Below the pieces are notes generated by a model. That model ran no database searches, was not told the origin of the DNA, and was given only the letters and a program-made list of their open reading frames with translations. The position numbers were made by a program, and so were the translations under genes. Shown here piece by piece: positions 7,979 through 16,297 of a stretch of DNA of 40,045 bases. This DNA comes from UBA940 sp964464465 (GTDB taxonomy: Bacteria; Bacteroidota; Bacteroidia; Bacteroidales; Rikenellaceae): the NCBI GenBank assembly GCA_964464465.1, contig CAYXGF010000012.1, forward strand, positions 1 to 40,045. The letters are read 5' to 3'. Numbering within the stretch: position 1 is the stretch's first letter; the number at the start of each line of letters is the position of its first letter.

Positions 7979-8536
7979 ATGTCAAGAATTGGTAAATTAC
8001 CTGTAAACTTGCCTGCCGGCGTGACCGTTACCGTTTCTCCGGAAAATGAGGTGAGCGTGAAAGGACCTCTGGGAACACTGACTCAGAAAGTTGATTCTGA
8101 TATCACGGTAACCGTAGAGGGAAACGTATTGACAGTATCGCGTCCTACGAATCAACCACGCCACCGTTCATTGCACGGGCTTTATCGTGCGCTCATCAAC
8201 AACATGGTGATTGGCGTGTCGAAAGGATACGAGATTAAACAGGAACTCGTAGGTGTAGGTTTCAAAGCAGAAGTAAAGGGGCAGATTCTCGAAATGAACC
8301 TCGGTTACTCGCACGATATCTATCTGATGCTCCCCGACGAGGTTAAGGCTACCGCCGTAACCGAGAAGAAGAGCAATCCTATCGTAACTCTCACAAGTAC
8401 CGACAAGCAACTCATCGGTCAGGTAGCTGCTAAAATACGTTCACTGCGCAAACCCGAGCCTTACAAGGGTAAAGGTATTAAGTTCGTTGGCGAACAGATT
8501 CGTCGCAAAGCTGGTAAATCTGCTGGTGCAAAATAG
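7979..8536 (+). CDS. rplF: Large ribosomal subunit protein uL6
   Basis: L6 lies near the GTPase-associated region of the 50S subunit. It has 185 residues made of two similar domains. MSRIGKLPVNLPAGV opens the first, and the second holds LEMNLGYSHDI followed by SLRKPEPYKGKGIKFVGEQI near residues 157-176, the family signature. It lies 18 bases after rpsH. Confidence 0.98.
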   Translation: MSRIGKLPVNLPAGVTVTVSPENEVSVKGPLGTLTQKVDSDITVTVEGNVLTVSRPTNQPRHRSLHGLYRALINNMVIGVSKGYEIKQELVGVGFKAEVKGQILEMNLGYSHDIYLMLPDEVKATAVTEKKSNPIVTLTSTDKQLIGQVAAKIRSLRKPEPYKGKGIKFVGEQIRRKAGKSAGAK

Positions 8537-8553
8537 TAAAATCGTATTGAATT

Positions 8554-8916
8554 ATGGCATTAAATAAGATTGAAAGAAGAGCGAGGATTAAAATGCGTAT
8601 CCGTAAAATCGTGAACGGAACGGCTCAGAGACCTCGTATGACTGTATTTAGAAGCAACAAGCAAATCTACGTACAGTTTATCGATGACGTGAACGGTGTT
8701 ACTTTGGCAGCGGCTTCGTCGCTCGACAAGGAAGTGGCTGAAAATGTAGCAGGCCTGGACAAAAAACAGGTTTCGGCTCTCGTAGGCAAACTTGCCGCAG
8801 AACGTGCTCAGCAGAAAGGTATTTCGGAAGTGTCGTTCGACCGTAACGGATATCTGTATCACGGTAGAGTAAAAGTATTGGCTGATGCTGCCCGCGAAGG
8901 TGGCCTTAAATTCTAA
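8554..8916 (+). CDS. rplR: Large ribosomal subunit protein uL18
   Basis: L18 brings 5S rRNA into the 50S subunit together with L5. The 120-residue product has RPRMTVFRSNKQIYVQFIDD near residues 26-45 and the family C-terminus FDRNGYLYHGRVKVLADAAREGGL. It is spaced 17 bases from rplF and 7 from rpsE. Confidence 0.98.
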   Translation: MALNKIERRARIKMRIRKIVNGTAQRPRMTVFRSNKQIYVQFIDDVNGVTLAAASSLDKEVAENVAGLDKKQVSALVGKLAAERAQQKGISEVSFDRNGYLYHGRVKVLADAAREGGLKF

Positions 8917-8923
8917 GTAAAAC

Positions 8924-9442
8924 ATGTCGAATAGCAACATAAAAAAAGTCAGAACAAGCGACCTCGAACTGAAAGACAGACTGGTCGGCATTCAGAGGGT
9001 TACCAAGGTAACCAAGGGTGGTCGCACATTCAGCTTCTCGGCAATCGTCGTTGTCGGCGATGAAAACGGCGTGGTCGGCTACGGATTGGGTAAGGCCAGC
9101 GAAGTTACAGCGGCTATCGCCAAGGGAGTTGAAGATGCTAAGAAGAATCTTGTTAAGATTCCGGTACTCAACGGTACTATTCCACACAAACAGGAGATGC
9201 GCTACGGCGGTTCGCTGGTGATGATTCGCCCTGCCGCTCCCGGTACCGGTGTTATCGCCGGTGGTGCGATGCGTGCCGTTTTGGAGAGCGTCGGAATCAA
9301 GAACGTGCTTGCAAAAAGTAAAGGTTCGTCGAACCCCCACAACCTCGTGAAGGCCACTATCGCTGCTCTTCTCGAACTCAGAGATGCGTACAGCGTGGCT
9401 CAGGTGCGCGGAATTTCGATGAATCAGGTGTTTAACGGTTAA
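8924..9442 (+). CDS. rpsE: Small ribosomal subunit protein uS5
   Basis: S5 sits at the back of the 30S subunit near the mRNA entry and affects decoding accuracy. The 172-residue protein has the dsRNA-binding fold with RVTKVTKGGRTFSFSAIVVVGD near residues 25-46, GYGLGKASEVTAAI, and the C-terminal GGAMRAVLESVGIKNVLAKS motif. It is located between rplR and rpmD as in nearly all bacteria. Confidence 0.98.
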   Translation: MSNSNIKKVRTSDLELKDRLVGIQRVTKVTKGGRTFSFSAIVVVGDENGVVGYGLGKASEVTAAIAKGVEDAKKNLVKIPVLNGTIPHKQEMRYGGSLVMIRPAAPGTGVIAGGAMRAVLESVGIKNVLAKSKGSSNPHNLVKATIAALLELRDAYSVAQVRGISMNQVFNG

Positions 9443-9456
9443 ATTTAGAAAGAGAA

Positions 9457-9639
9457 ATGGCAACGTTGAAAATAACTCAAACTTTCAGTCGGATAGGATG
9501 TTCTGCTCAGCAGAAGAAAAATCTGGACGCTCTGGGCCTTCGCAAGATTGGCAAAACCGTCGAACATCAGGATTCCGCAATCATTCTCGGAATGGTCGAG
9601 AAGGTAAAGCACCTCGTGAAAGTGGAGGTCGTAAAATAG
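9457..9639 (+). CDS. rpmD: Large ribosomal subunit protein uL30
   Basis: L30 is a small 50S protein found in many but not all bacteria. The 60-residue ORF has the LKITQTFSRIGCSAQQKKNL start and the LGLRKIGKTV motif of the family. The gap to rplO is 28 bases. Confidence 0.97.
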   Translation: MATLKITQTFSRIGCSAQQKKNLDALGLRKIGKTVEHQDSAIILGMVEKVKHLVKVEVVK

Positions 9640-9667
9640 TTAGTAACCCTAAACAAAGTTTAAGACA

Positions 9668-10114
9668 ATGAATCTCAGTAATTTAAAACCAAGTGCAGGT
9701 TCAACGCATCATGAGAAGAGAATCGGTCGCGGACAGGGTTCGGGTCATGGCGGAACTTCTACACGCGGTCACAAGGGTGCTCAGTCGCGTTCCGGATACT
9801 CTCGCAAGTTGGGATTTGAAGGCGGCCAGATGCCTCTTCAAAGACGTCTTCCGAAGTTCGGTTTCACCAACAAGGAGCGTGTAGAGTTCAAACCTATCAA
9901 TCTCTCTGTATTGGAAGAGCTTGCAGCAAAAGCTAATATCTCCGAAATATCCGTTGACACGCTTATCGAGGCCGGTCTGGTTTCGAAAGGCAATCTGGTC
10001 AAGATTCTTGGCAACGGTACCGTTTCGAAAGCTCTGACTGTAACGGCTCATGCTTTCTCGAAAAGCGCAGCTGCCGCAATCGAGGCTCAGCAGGGAAAGG
10101 CAATCAAACTCTAA
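9668..10114 (+). CDS. rplO: Large ribosomal subunit protein uL15
   Basis: L15 is a late 50S assembly protein with a long disordered N-terminal arm inside the subunit. The 148-residue protein begins MNLSNLKPSAGSTHHEKR and shows the glycine-rich arm RGQGSGHGGTSTRGHKGAQSR, then GFEGGQMPLQRRLPKFGF. It directly precedes secY with a 12-base gap, the canonical spc order. Confidence 0.98.
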   Translation: MNLSNLKPSAGSTHHEKRIGRGQGSGHGGTSTRGHKGAQSRSGYSRKLGFEGGQMPLQRRLPKFGFTNKERVEFKPINLSVLEELAAKANISEISVDTLIEAGLVSKGNLVKILGNGTVSKALTVTAHAFSKSAAAAIEAQQGKAIKL

Positions 10115-10126
10115 TCTTTTAGCACA

Positions 10127-11440
10127 ATGAAGCTAATAGACACATTAAAAAATATTTATAAGATAGAAGAACTGCGTAACAGGATTGCCTATACGTTAGG
10201 TCTTCTTCTTATATTTAGATTGGGTAGTTTTGTGGTAATACCGGGTATCAATCCCCAGGCACTCTCAGGATTGAACGAGCAGGTGGACAGCAATGGTCTT
10301 CTCGGACTTCTGGACATCTTCTCTGGAGGTGCATTCTCGAATGCCTCGATTTTTGCACTCGGTGTGATGCCATATATCACTGCCTCTATCGTAATTCAGT
10401 TGTTGGGTATGATAATACCCTACTTCCAGAAAATGCAGAGAGAGGGTGAGAGCGGCCGCCGCAAAATCAACCAGTGGACAAGATACCTCACCATCGGAGT
10501 TTTGCTTGTGCAGACTCCTGCATATCTTGCGAATCTTCATTACACGATTCCGGAATCGGCTTTCGTGATGGGACGTTCGAGCGTAATGTTCACCATTTGC
10601 GCTACGATTGTCCTGATTGCCGGTACTATGTTCGTGATGTGGCTCGGAGAGAAAATAACCGACAAGGGAATCGGAAACGGTGTGTCTCTGATTATCATGA
10701 TCGGTATTATCGCCCGTCTGCCGCATGCTCTGTTTGCTGAAATCAGCACTCGCTTCAACGGTAACGTGGTGATGCTGATTGTCGAATTGGTTTTGTTGTT
10801 CCTGGTATGCATGGCTACAATCGCACTCGTTCAGGCCGTTCGCAAGATTCCTGTACAGTATGCGAAACGTATCGTGGGCAACAAACAGTACGGAGGCGTT
10901 CGCCAGTATATACCTCTGCGAATCAATGCTGCGGGTGTCATGCCTATCATCTTTGCTCAGGCGCTGATGTTCATTCCCGCGATTTTCTCGCGCTGGGATG
11001 CCACTCAGGGATTTGCTGCTGCATTCTCTTATCAGAGTTTTTGGTACAACTTCGTATTCTTCTTATTGGTAATCGCCTTTACTTATTTCTATACGGCGAT
11101 TACGGTCAATCCGGCTATGATGGCTGACGACATGAAACGTAACGGCGGTTTTATTCCCGGTGTGAAACCCGGCAAGCAGACCGTTAATTACATCGACACC
11201 ATCATGACGAGAATTACCCTGCCTGGGTCGATTTTCCTTGCAATCGTGGCTATATTGCCGGTGTTCGCATCGAAACTCGGCGTCAATCAGCAGTTCTCCT
11301 ATTTCTACGGAGGTACTTCTCTGCTGATTCTGGTAGGTGTTGTTCTCGACACTCTTAGGCAGATAGATAGTTATCTTCTGATGCGTCATTATGACGGTCT
11401 TATGAAGACCGGTCGAATCAGAGGTAGAAGTGGAAACTAA
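10127..11440 (+). CDS. secY: Preprotein translocase subunit SecY
   Basis: SecY is the channel of the Sec translocon in the inner membrane, working with SecE, SecG and SecA. The 437-residue protein is the normal length and contains about ten hydrophobic segments. Recognisable motifs are YKIEELRNRIAYTLGLLLIFRLGSFVVIPGI in the first helix, the plug-region FSGGAFSNASIFALGVMPYI, EKITDKGIGNGVSLIIMIGI, and the cytoplasmic loop GVKPGKQTVNYIDTIMTRIT. It is followed by map after 12 bases, a frequent arrangement. Confidence 0.98.
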   Translation: MKLIDTLKNIYKIEELRNRIAYTLGLLLIFRLGSFVVIPGINPQALSGLNEQVDSNGLLGLLDIFSGGAFSNASIFALGVMPYITASIVIQLLGMIIPYFQKMQREGESGRRKINQWTRYLTIGVLLVQTPAYLANLHYTIPESAFVMGRSSVMFTICATIVLIAGTMFVMWLGEKITDKGIGNGVSLIIMIGIIARLPHALFAEISTRFNGNVVMLIVELVLLFLVCMATIALVQAVRKIPVQYAKRIVGNKQYGGVRQYIPLRINAAGVMPIIFAQALMFIPAIFSRWDATQGFAAAFSYQSFWYNFVFFLLVIAFTYFYTAITVNPAMMADDMKRNGGFIPGVKPGKQTVNYIDTIMTRITLPGSIFLAIVAILPVFASKLGVNQQFSYFYGGTSLLILVGVVLDTLRQIDSYLLMRHYDGLMKTGRIRGRSGN

Positions 11441-11452
11441 TCGGAGTTTCAG

Positions 11453-12226
11453 ATGATATATCTAAAAACAGAGGAAGAGATAGAACTGCTCCGCGAGAAC
11501 AATCTTCTCGTAAGCGCTACGCTTGCAGAGGTAGGGCGTAATATAAGGCCGGGTGTGACTACTCGTCAGCTCGATAAAATCGCCGAAGACTTTATTCGTT
11601 CTCACGGAGCAGTTCCCGGCTTCCTCGGGTACGGCGGTTTTCCTGCGACGCTTTGCGTCTCGGTTAATGAAAACGTCGTTCACGGGATACCGTCCGATTA
11701 TGTTCTTAAAGAAGGCGATATCGTTTCGGTGGATTGTGGCACTGTTATGAAGGGGTTTTATGGCGACTCGGCATATACTTTTGCGGTCGGCAATATCGAT
11801 CCGGAGGTAAGAAGACTTCTGGATGTAACCAAAGAAGCTCTTTATAAGGGTGTTGCGCAGGCCAAGGCAGGTAACAGAATTGGTGATATATCTGCGGCTG
11901 TGCAGGAGTATTCCGAAATGAACGGTTACTCGGTGGTTCGAGAATTGGTGGGACACGGTCTGGGCAGAGACATGCACGAAGATCCGGAGGTCCCGAATTA
12001 CGGAGCCAAAGGACGAGGTCCGCTCTTGAAAGAGGGCATGGTAATCTGTATCGAACCGATGATTAATATGGGAGTAAAGAATGTCGTCTTTGAAAGAGAC
12101 GGTTGGACAGTGCGCACCAGGGACCGCAAGCCGTCGGCTCATTTCGAGTTCGCCGTTGCGATACGGAAACAGGGTGCGGACGTATTGACCGATTTTAGTA
12201 TTATCGAAAACGCTATTAACGCTTAA
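11453..12226 (+). CDS. map: Methionine aminopeptidase, type I
   Basis: MetAP removes the initiator methionine from nascent proteins using two metal ions. The 257-residue protein is a type I enzyme without extension. The five metal ligands are visible: D94, D105, H168, E201 and E232. H77 and H175 match the substrate-binding histidines of the E. coli enzyme. One small deviation is that E232 is followed by Phe (HFEFAVAI), whereas most family members have His there. Its place between secY and infA is common in bacteria, and the enzyme is expected to act at the ribosome exit. Confidence 0.97.
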   Translation: MIYLKTEEEIELLRENNLLVSATLAEVGRNIRPGVTTRQLDKIAEDFIRSHGAVPGFLGYGGFPATLCVSVNENVVHGIPSDYVLKEGDIVSVDCGTVMKGFYGDSAYTFAVGNIDPEVRRLLDVTKEALYKGVAQAKAGNRIGDISAAVQEYSEMNGYSVVRELVGHGLGRDMHEDPEVPNYGAKGRGPLLKEGMVICIEPMINMGVKNVVFERDGWTVRTRDRKPSAHFEFAVAIRKQGADVLTDFSIIENAINA

Positions 12227-12231
12227 ATTCT

Positions 12232-12450
12232 ATGGCAAAACAAACTGCTATTGAAAAAGATGGAACGATAATCGAGGCCTTGTCCAATGCGATGTTCAGA
12301 GTCGAACTGGACAACGGTCATGTTATCACTGCGCATATCTCCGGAAAGATGAGAATGCATTACATTAAGATTCTTCCGGGAGATAAAGTCAAAGTAGAGA
12401 TGTCCCCTTATGATTTGACAAAGGGACGTATATCTTTTAGGTACAAATAA
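12232..12450 (+). CDS. infA: Translation initiation factor IF-1
   Basis: IF-1 binds the A site of the 30S subunit during initiation. The 72-residue OB-fold protein contains MAKQTAIEKDGTIIEAL, FRVELDNGHVITAHISGKMR and the end PYDLTKGRISFRYK, a full-length match to the family. It lies 5 bases after map and 16 before rpmJ. Confidence 0.98.
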   Translation: MAKQTAIEKDGTIIEALSNAMFRVELDNGHVITAHISGKMRMHYIKILPGDKVKVEMSPYDLTKGRISFRYK

Positions 12451-12466
12451 TTTAGATTGCTGAAAA

Positions 12467-12583
12467 ATGAAAGTTAAAGCATCGATCAAGAAAAGAAGCG
12501 AGGATTGCAAAATCGTAAAGCGTAAAGGCAAACTTTATGTTATTTGCAAGAAAAATCCTAAGTTGAAAATGCGCCAAGGATAA
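12467..12583 (+). CDS. rpmJ: Large ribosomal subunit protein bL36, degenerate zinc site
   Basis: L36 is the smallest 50S protein and stabilises 23S rRNA near the A-site finger. I read this 38-residue protein directly: it starts MKVKASIKKRS and ends KKNPKLKMRQG. The classic zinc ligands are Cys11, Cys14, Cys27 and His32. Here position 11 is Ser and 32 is Lys, while Cys14 and Cys27 remain, so zinc binding is probably lost. It sits between infA and rpsM as usual. Confidence 0.96.
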   Translation: MKVKASIKKRSEDCKIVKRKGKLYVICKKNPKLKMRQG

Positions 12584-12617
12584 TTATTAAAACAAAACAA
12601 AGAAGAAAAAGTAATTT

Positions 12618-12998
12618 ATGGCACGTATAGTAGGTGTAGATTTACCAAAAAACAAAAGAGGCGAGATAGGTTTGACCTATATTTACGGTATCGGAAGAAG
12701 TACCGCTCGTCAATTGCTTGATGCCGCCGGTATAAGTTATGACGTCAAGGTTCAGGACTGGACCGATGAGCAAGTAGGCGCAATTCGTGCGGCTATTGCC
12801 GAAAGCGGAATCAAGGTAGAAGGTGAATGCCGTTCACTCGTACAACTTAATATTAAGCGACTGATGGATATCGGATGTTATCGTGGTATTCGTCACCGTC
12901 TGGGTCTTCCCGTAAGAGGTCAGAGCACGAAAAACAACGCTCGTACTCGTAAGGGTAAGAAGAAAACAGTCGCAAATAAGAAGAAAGCAACTAAGTAA
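12618..12998 (+). CDS. rpsM: Small ribosomal subunit protein uS13
   Basis: S13 is a 30S head protein contacting the P-site tRNA and forming bridges to L5. The 126-residue protein has MARIVGVDLPKNKRGEIGLTYIYGIGRSTA at the start, the CYRGIRHRLGLPVRGQSTKNNARTRKG motif, and a lysine-rich tail that contacts tRNA. It opens the alpha block. Confidence 0.98.
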   Translation: MARIVGVDLPKNKRGEIGLTYIYGIGRSTARQLLDAAGISYDVKVQDWTDEQVGAIRAAIAESGIKVEGECRSLVQLNIKRLMDIGCYRGIRHRLGLPVRGQSTKNNARTRKGKKKTVANKKKATK

Positions 12999-13010
12999 TT
13001 TTAGCGAGTT

Positions 13011-13400
13011 ATGGCAAAGAAAACTGGAACAATTAAAAAGAAAGTTGTTAAAGTCAGTGCTATGGGCATGGCCTTCGTTCACTCGACGTTTAACAATGTC
13101 ATAGTGACAATTACCAACGAGAACGGTGATGTTATAAGTTGGAGTTCTGCCGGTAAGATGGGCTTCCGCGGTTCTAAGAAGAATACGCCGTATGCCGCTC
13201 AGACTGCCGCTGCCGATTGCGCGAAGGTTGCTTACGATATGGGTCTTCGCAAGGTCAAGGTATATGTGAAAGGTCCCGGCGCCGGCCGTGAGTCTGCGAT
13301 AAGAACCATTCACGGAGCCGGTATCGAAGTTATCGAGATTATCGATGTTACTCCACTGCCTCACAACGGATGTCGTCCGCCCAACCGTCGTAGAGTCTGA
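13011..13400 (+). CDS. rpsK: Small ribosomal subunit protein uS11
   Basis: S11 lies on the 30S platform near the E-site codon. The 129-residue protein has the family core HSTFNNVIVTITNENGDVISWSSAGKMGFRGSKKNTPYAAQ near residues 24-64 and ends CRPPNRRRV. A 65-base gap follows before rpsD. Confidence 0.98.
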   Translation: MAKKTGTIKKKVVKVSAMGMAFVHSTFNNVIVTITNENGDVISWSSAGKMGFRGSKKNTPYAAQTAAADCAKVAYDMGLRKVKVYVKGPGAGRESAIRTIHGAGIEVIEIIDVTPLPHNGCRPPNRRRV

Positions 13401-13465
13401 TGATGCGACATGAAGAAAGGATGATTTATTATCGTATGTGTAACAAGTAAAAGATTTAAAACAAA

Positions 13466-14071
13466 ATGGGAAAATATATAGGACCAAAGAGTAAAATCGC
13501 CAGAAAATTCGGCGAGCCTATTTACGGTGCGGATACCGTTCTCGAAAAAAAGAACTATCCTCCCGGACAGCACGGAGCTTCGCGTAAGCGTAAGAAAACT
13601 TCGGAGTACGGCGTTCAGCTCAGCGAGAAACAGAAAGCAAAAGCAATTTACGGTCTTCTGGAAAAGCAGTTCTACATTACCTATGAGCGTGCAGCCCGCC
13701 AGGGCGGTATCACTGGTGAGAACCTGCTCAAACTGCTCGAATGTCGTCTGGACAATGTCGTATATCGTTTGGGTATAGCTCCTACGCGTGCTGCGGCTCG
13801 TCAGCTGGTGTCGCACCGTCACATCACGGTTAACGGTCAGGTTGTGAATATTCCTTCTTACAGCCTTAGAGCCGGAGACGTGGTAGGTGTCAGAGAAAAA
13901 TCAAAAAGCCTTGAAGTAATTACCGATTCATTGGCCGGCGGTAGAAGTCGTTATGCCTGGTTGGAGTGGGACGGCGCTACAATGTCCGGAAAGTTCCTTC
14001 AAAAACCGGAAAGAGAAGATATTCCCGAGAATATCAAGGAGCAGCTCATCGTCGAATTGTACTCTAAATAG
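13466..14071 (+). CDS. rpsD: Small ribosomal subunit protein uS4
   Basis: S4 initiates 30S assembly and in E. coli represses the alpha operon. The 201-residue protein has a zinc-free N-terminal domain (no cysteine cluster near residues 9-31). It is followed by YGLLEKQFYITYERAARQGGITG and the S4 RNA-binding domain LECRLDNVVYRLGIAPTRAAARQLVSHRHI at about residues 92-121. It lies 20 bases before rpoA. Confidence 0.98.
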   Translation: MGKYIGPKSKIARKFGEPIYGADTVLEKKNYPPGQHGASRKRKKTSEYGVQLSEKQKAKAIYGLLEKQFYITYERAARQGGITGENLLKLLECRLDNVVYRLGIAPTRAAARQLVSHRHITVNGQVVNIPSYSLRAGDVVGVREKSKSLEVITDSLAGGRSRYAWLEWDGATMSGKFLQKPEREDIPENIKEQLIVELYSK

Positions 14072-14091
14072 TAATTAACAACATCAAGATT

Positions 14092-15084
14092 ATGGCAATA
14101 TTAGCATTCCAGAAACCCGACAAGGTTATTATGCTCGAATCCACTTCGAATTTCGGGAAATTCGAATTCCGTCCTTTGGAGCCAGGGTTCGGAATGACCA
14201 TCGGTAATGCTTTGCGTCGAATACTGCTCTCCTCATTGGAGGGTTATGCGATTACGACCGTGAAGATTGCCGGTGTTGATCACGAGTTTGCCGCTATCCC
14301 CGGTGTGATGGAAGGGATGATAGACATCATCCTGAATTTGAAGAAAGTGCGCTTTGTCAGAACCGTTGAGAACGTGGACTTTGAAAAAGTTACCATCAAC
14401 GTGGCAGGCGTCACCGAACTGACAGCCGGATATATATCCAATTTTCTGACCAATTTCAAGGTGCTGAATCCTGATTTGGTCATCTGCCGCATGTCGCCCG
14501 ATACCAAATTGTCAGTCGTGCTTACGATTGCAAAAGGTCGCGGTTATATTCCGGCAGAAGAGAATGCTCCTGCTGTCGAGGAGTTCGGGGTGCTTCCTAT
14601 CGACTCTATCCATACGCCGATTAAAAATGTTAAGTACTCAATAGAGAACTATCGTGTCGAGCAGCGTACCGACTACGAAAAACTGAATTTGGAGATTACA
14701 ACCGACGGTTCGATTCATCCGAAGGATGCTCTGAAAGAGGCTGCCAAGATTCTGATTCATCACTTCATGCTCTTCTCCGACGAGAAAATCACGGTGAATA
14801 TGGATGACAACAGCGTTACGGAGGAATTCGACGAAGAGGTTCTGCACATGAGACAGTTGCTTAAAACCAAACTCTCGGATCAGGACCTTTCTGTAAGAGC
14901 ATTGAACTGTTTGAAAGCGGCCGAGGTCGATACTATCGGTGAGTTGGTTCGCTTCAATCGAAACGATTTGCTCAAATTCAGAAATTTCGGAAAGAAGTCG
15001 CTCACGGAACTCGATGAATTGCTGGCATCTCTGAATCTTCATTTCGGGATGGACGTTTCTATCTACAAACTTGACAAAGACTAA
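14092..15084 (+). CDS. rpoA: RNA polymerase subunit alpha
   Basis: Alpha dimers start RNA polymerase assembly, and the C-terminal domain contacts promoter UP elements and activators. The 330-residue protein has an N-terminal domain with EPGFGMTIGNALRRILLSSLEGYAIT near residues 31-55, and a C-terminal helix-hairpin-helix domain with LSVRALNCLKAAEVDTIGELVRF and FRNFGKKSLTELDELLASLNLHFGM near residues 268-320. It is separated by two bases from rplQ. Confidence 0.98.
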   Translation: MAILAFQKPDKVIMLESTSNFGKFEFRPLEPGFGMTIGNALRRILLSSLEGYAITTVKIAGVDHEFAAIPGVMEGMIDIILNLKKVRFVRTVENVDFEKVTINVAGVTELTAGYISNFLTNFKVLNPDLVICRMSPDTKLSVVLTIAKGRGYIPAEENAPAVEEFGVLPIDSIHTPIKNVKYSIENYRVEQRTDYEKLNLEITTDGSIHPKDALKEAAKILIHHFMLFSDEKITVNMDDNSVTEEFDEEVLHMRQLLKTKLSDQDLSVRALNCLKAAEVDTIGELVRFNRNDLLKFRNFGKKSLTELDELLASLNLHFGMDVSIYKLDKD

Positions 15085-15086
15085 TT

Positions 15087-15692
15087 ATGAGACACAATAA
15101 GAATTTCAATCACCTTGGCAGACAGAGTGCCCATCGTAAGGCTTTGCTTTCCAATATGGCGTCTTCGCTGATCATGCACAAGAGAATCGAAACAACGGTT
15201 GCAAAGGCAAAAGCGCTTAAAATGTTCGTAGAGCCTGTTGTGACGAAATCAAAGAACGACACGACACACTCGCGTCGTATCGTGTTCGGGTATCTGAAAG
15301 ACAAGAATGCGGTGACTGAGTTGTTCCGTGTAATCGCTCCGAAAATCGCTGACCGTCCTGGTGGATATACCCGTATCCTGAAAACCGGATTCCGTTTGGG
15401 CGATGGTGCCGAGATGTGCATCATCGAGTTCGTCGATTTCAACGAAACATACAAGGAAGGTGCCGTTGTCGCATCGACTGAAAAACCGAAGACTCGTCGT
15501 AGTCGCAAGAGTTCATCTGCGAGCAAAGAGGCTACCGACGGAGAGTCGGATGCCGTTGTCGTTGAAGACGGTGAAAAAGCTACCGCAAAAAAATCTGTTG
15601 CGAAGAAGCCGGCTGCTCCAAAAACTGCCGCTCCTAAGACGTCAGGTTCGAAAGCGGCTGCAACCAGAAGTGCAGCATCTAAGAAAGCTTAA
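15087..15692 (+). CDS. rplQ: Large ribosomal subunit protein bL17 with long Lys/Ala-rich tail
   Basis: L17 is a 50S protein near the tunnel exit. The core (residues 1-125) is canonical: MRHNKNFNHLGRQSAHRKALL, then GGYTRILKTGFRLGDGAEMCIIEFV. The protein continues to residue 201, about 75 residues beyond the E. coli length, with an acidic patch near 148-163 followed by KKPAAPKTAAPKT-type low-complexity sequence. The tail resembles those of DNA- or RNA-binding basic proteins and is probably disordered. The gene ends the ribosomal block, 49 bases before a strong terminator hairpin. Confidence 0.97.
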   Translation: MRHNKNFNHLGRQSAHRKALLSNMASSLIMHKRIETTVAKAKALKMFVEPVVTKSKNDTTHSRRIVFGYLKDKNAVTELFRVIAPKIADRPGGYTRILKTGFRLGDGAEMCIIEFVDFNETYKEGAVVASTEKPKTRRSRKSSSASKEATDGESDAVVVEDGEKATAKKSVAKKPAAPKTAAPKTSGSKAAATRSAASKKA

Positions 15693-15741
15693 TGTAAGAG
15701 TCGGAGTCACTCTGTGGCTCAACTCGATAAAATTGTTCCCG

Positions 15742-15776
15742 AATACAGGCAGATTTTTATCTGCCTGTATTTTTTT
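15742..15776 (+). terminator. Intrinsic terminator after rplQ
   Basis: A perfect 13-base-pair stem (15742-15754 with 15759-15771) with a four-base T loop is followed by a T-run (15770-15776). It lies 49 bases after the rplQ stop and closes the whole ribosomal protein block. The preceding A-rich bases are too few for a strong terminator on the opposite strand. Confidence 0.93.
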
Positions 15777-16297
15777 GCAATCATAAATAGTTCAGTATCT
15801 ATGCTGTTATCGCTGGTGCGGCTAAGACATGCAGTTTGAAACTTGTCATTTTAAAGCAGATGCAGTTATGAGGCCGCTAATGGTTCAGTGTGAATTGGAT
15901 TATAGTTGCCCGATTTTTTACGGAATTATATTCTACTCAACCCTTAATATTTTGCGGCTATGAGGAGTCGCATGAGCCGCAACCTCGCTCTGCGGAGGCT
16001 CGCTATCGCTCTTTCCGCAGGCTGCAATCCGATGGTTGCCACATGTTTAAAGTATAGGCCCGATATATAATGAGGTAACTATACGCCGAATCCTTAGTTT
16101 TATATTATTGGCATTCCGTTTTTTTGATGGTCCGGTGCCGGTTGTGGAATATGGGGTGCGTTTTTCTTCGTACATCCGCTGCCCGGATTGCGGCATGCTG
16201 ATATCGGTTGGCTAAGGCGGTGTTATGTCGGATGTGGACAATAAATTACAGGTGTGGAATTGTAGGCAGCTGTTTTTTTTGTAAAATATACTTTGTA
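15777..16297. other. Gene-poor intergenic region with GC-rich inverted repeats
   Basis: No gene of normal length is evident here. A GC-rich island near 15951-16040 holds two inverted repeats. TTGCGGCT at 15952-15959 pairs with AGCCGCAA at 15975-15982, and CTGCGGA at 15990-15996 pairs with TCCGCAG at 16014-16020. A 36-codon arginine-rich ORF (15960-16070) overlaps both. A 35-codon frame from a TTG at 16108 to 16215 contains a CPDC pair but lacks a good start. The stretch could hold a small RNA, a repeat element or decayed gene fragments; the sequence alone does not decide. Confidence 0.5.

Noticed and set aside
13401..13465. Possible S4 regulatory site before rpsD
   Set aside because: The gap has TGTAAC and some weak symmetry, but no CGTC at the right distance and no clear stem; nothing distinguishes it from chance.
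15777..16297. tRNA, riboswitch or mobile element remnant in the gap after rplQ
   Set aside because: I could not fold a cloverleaf or recognise a known riboswitch core, and there are no terminal repeats or transposase motifs.
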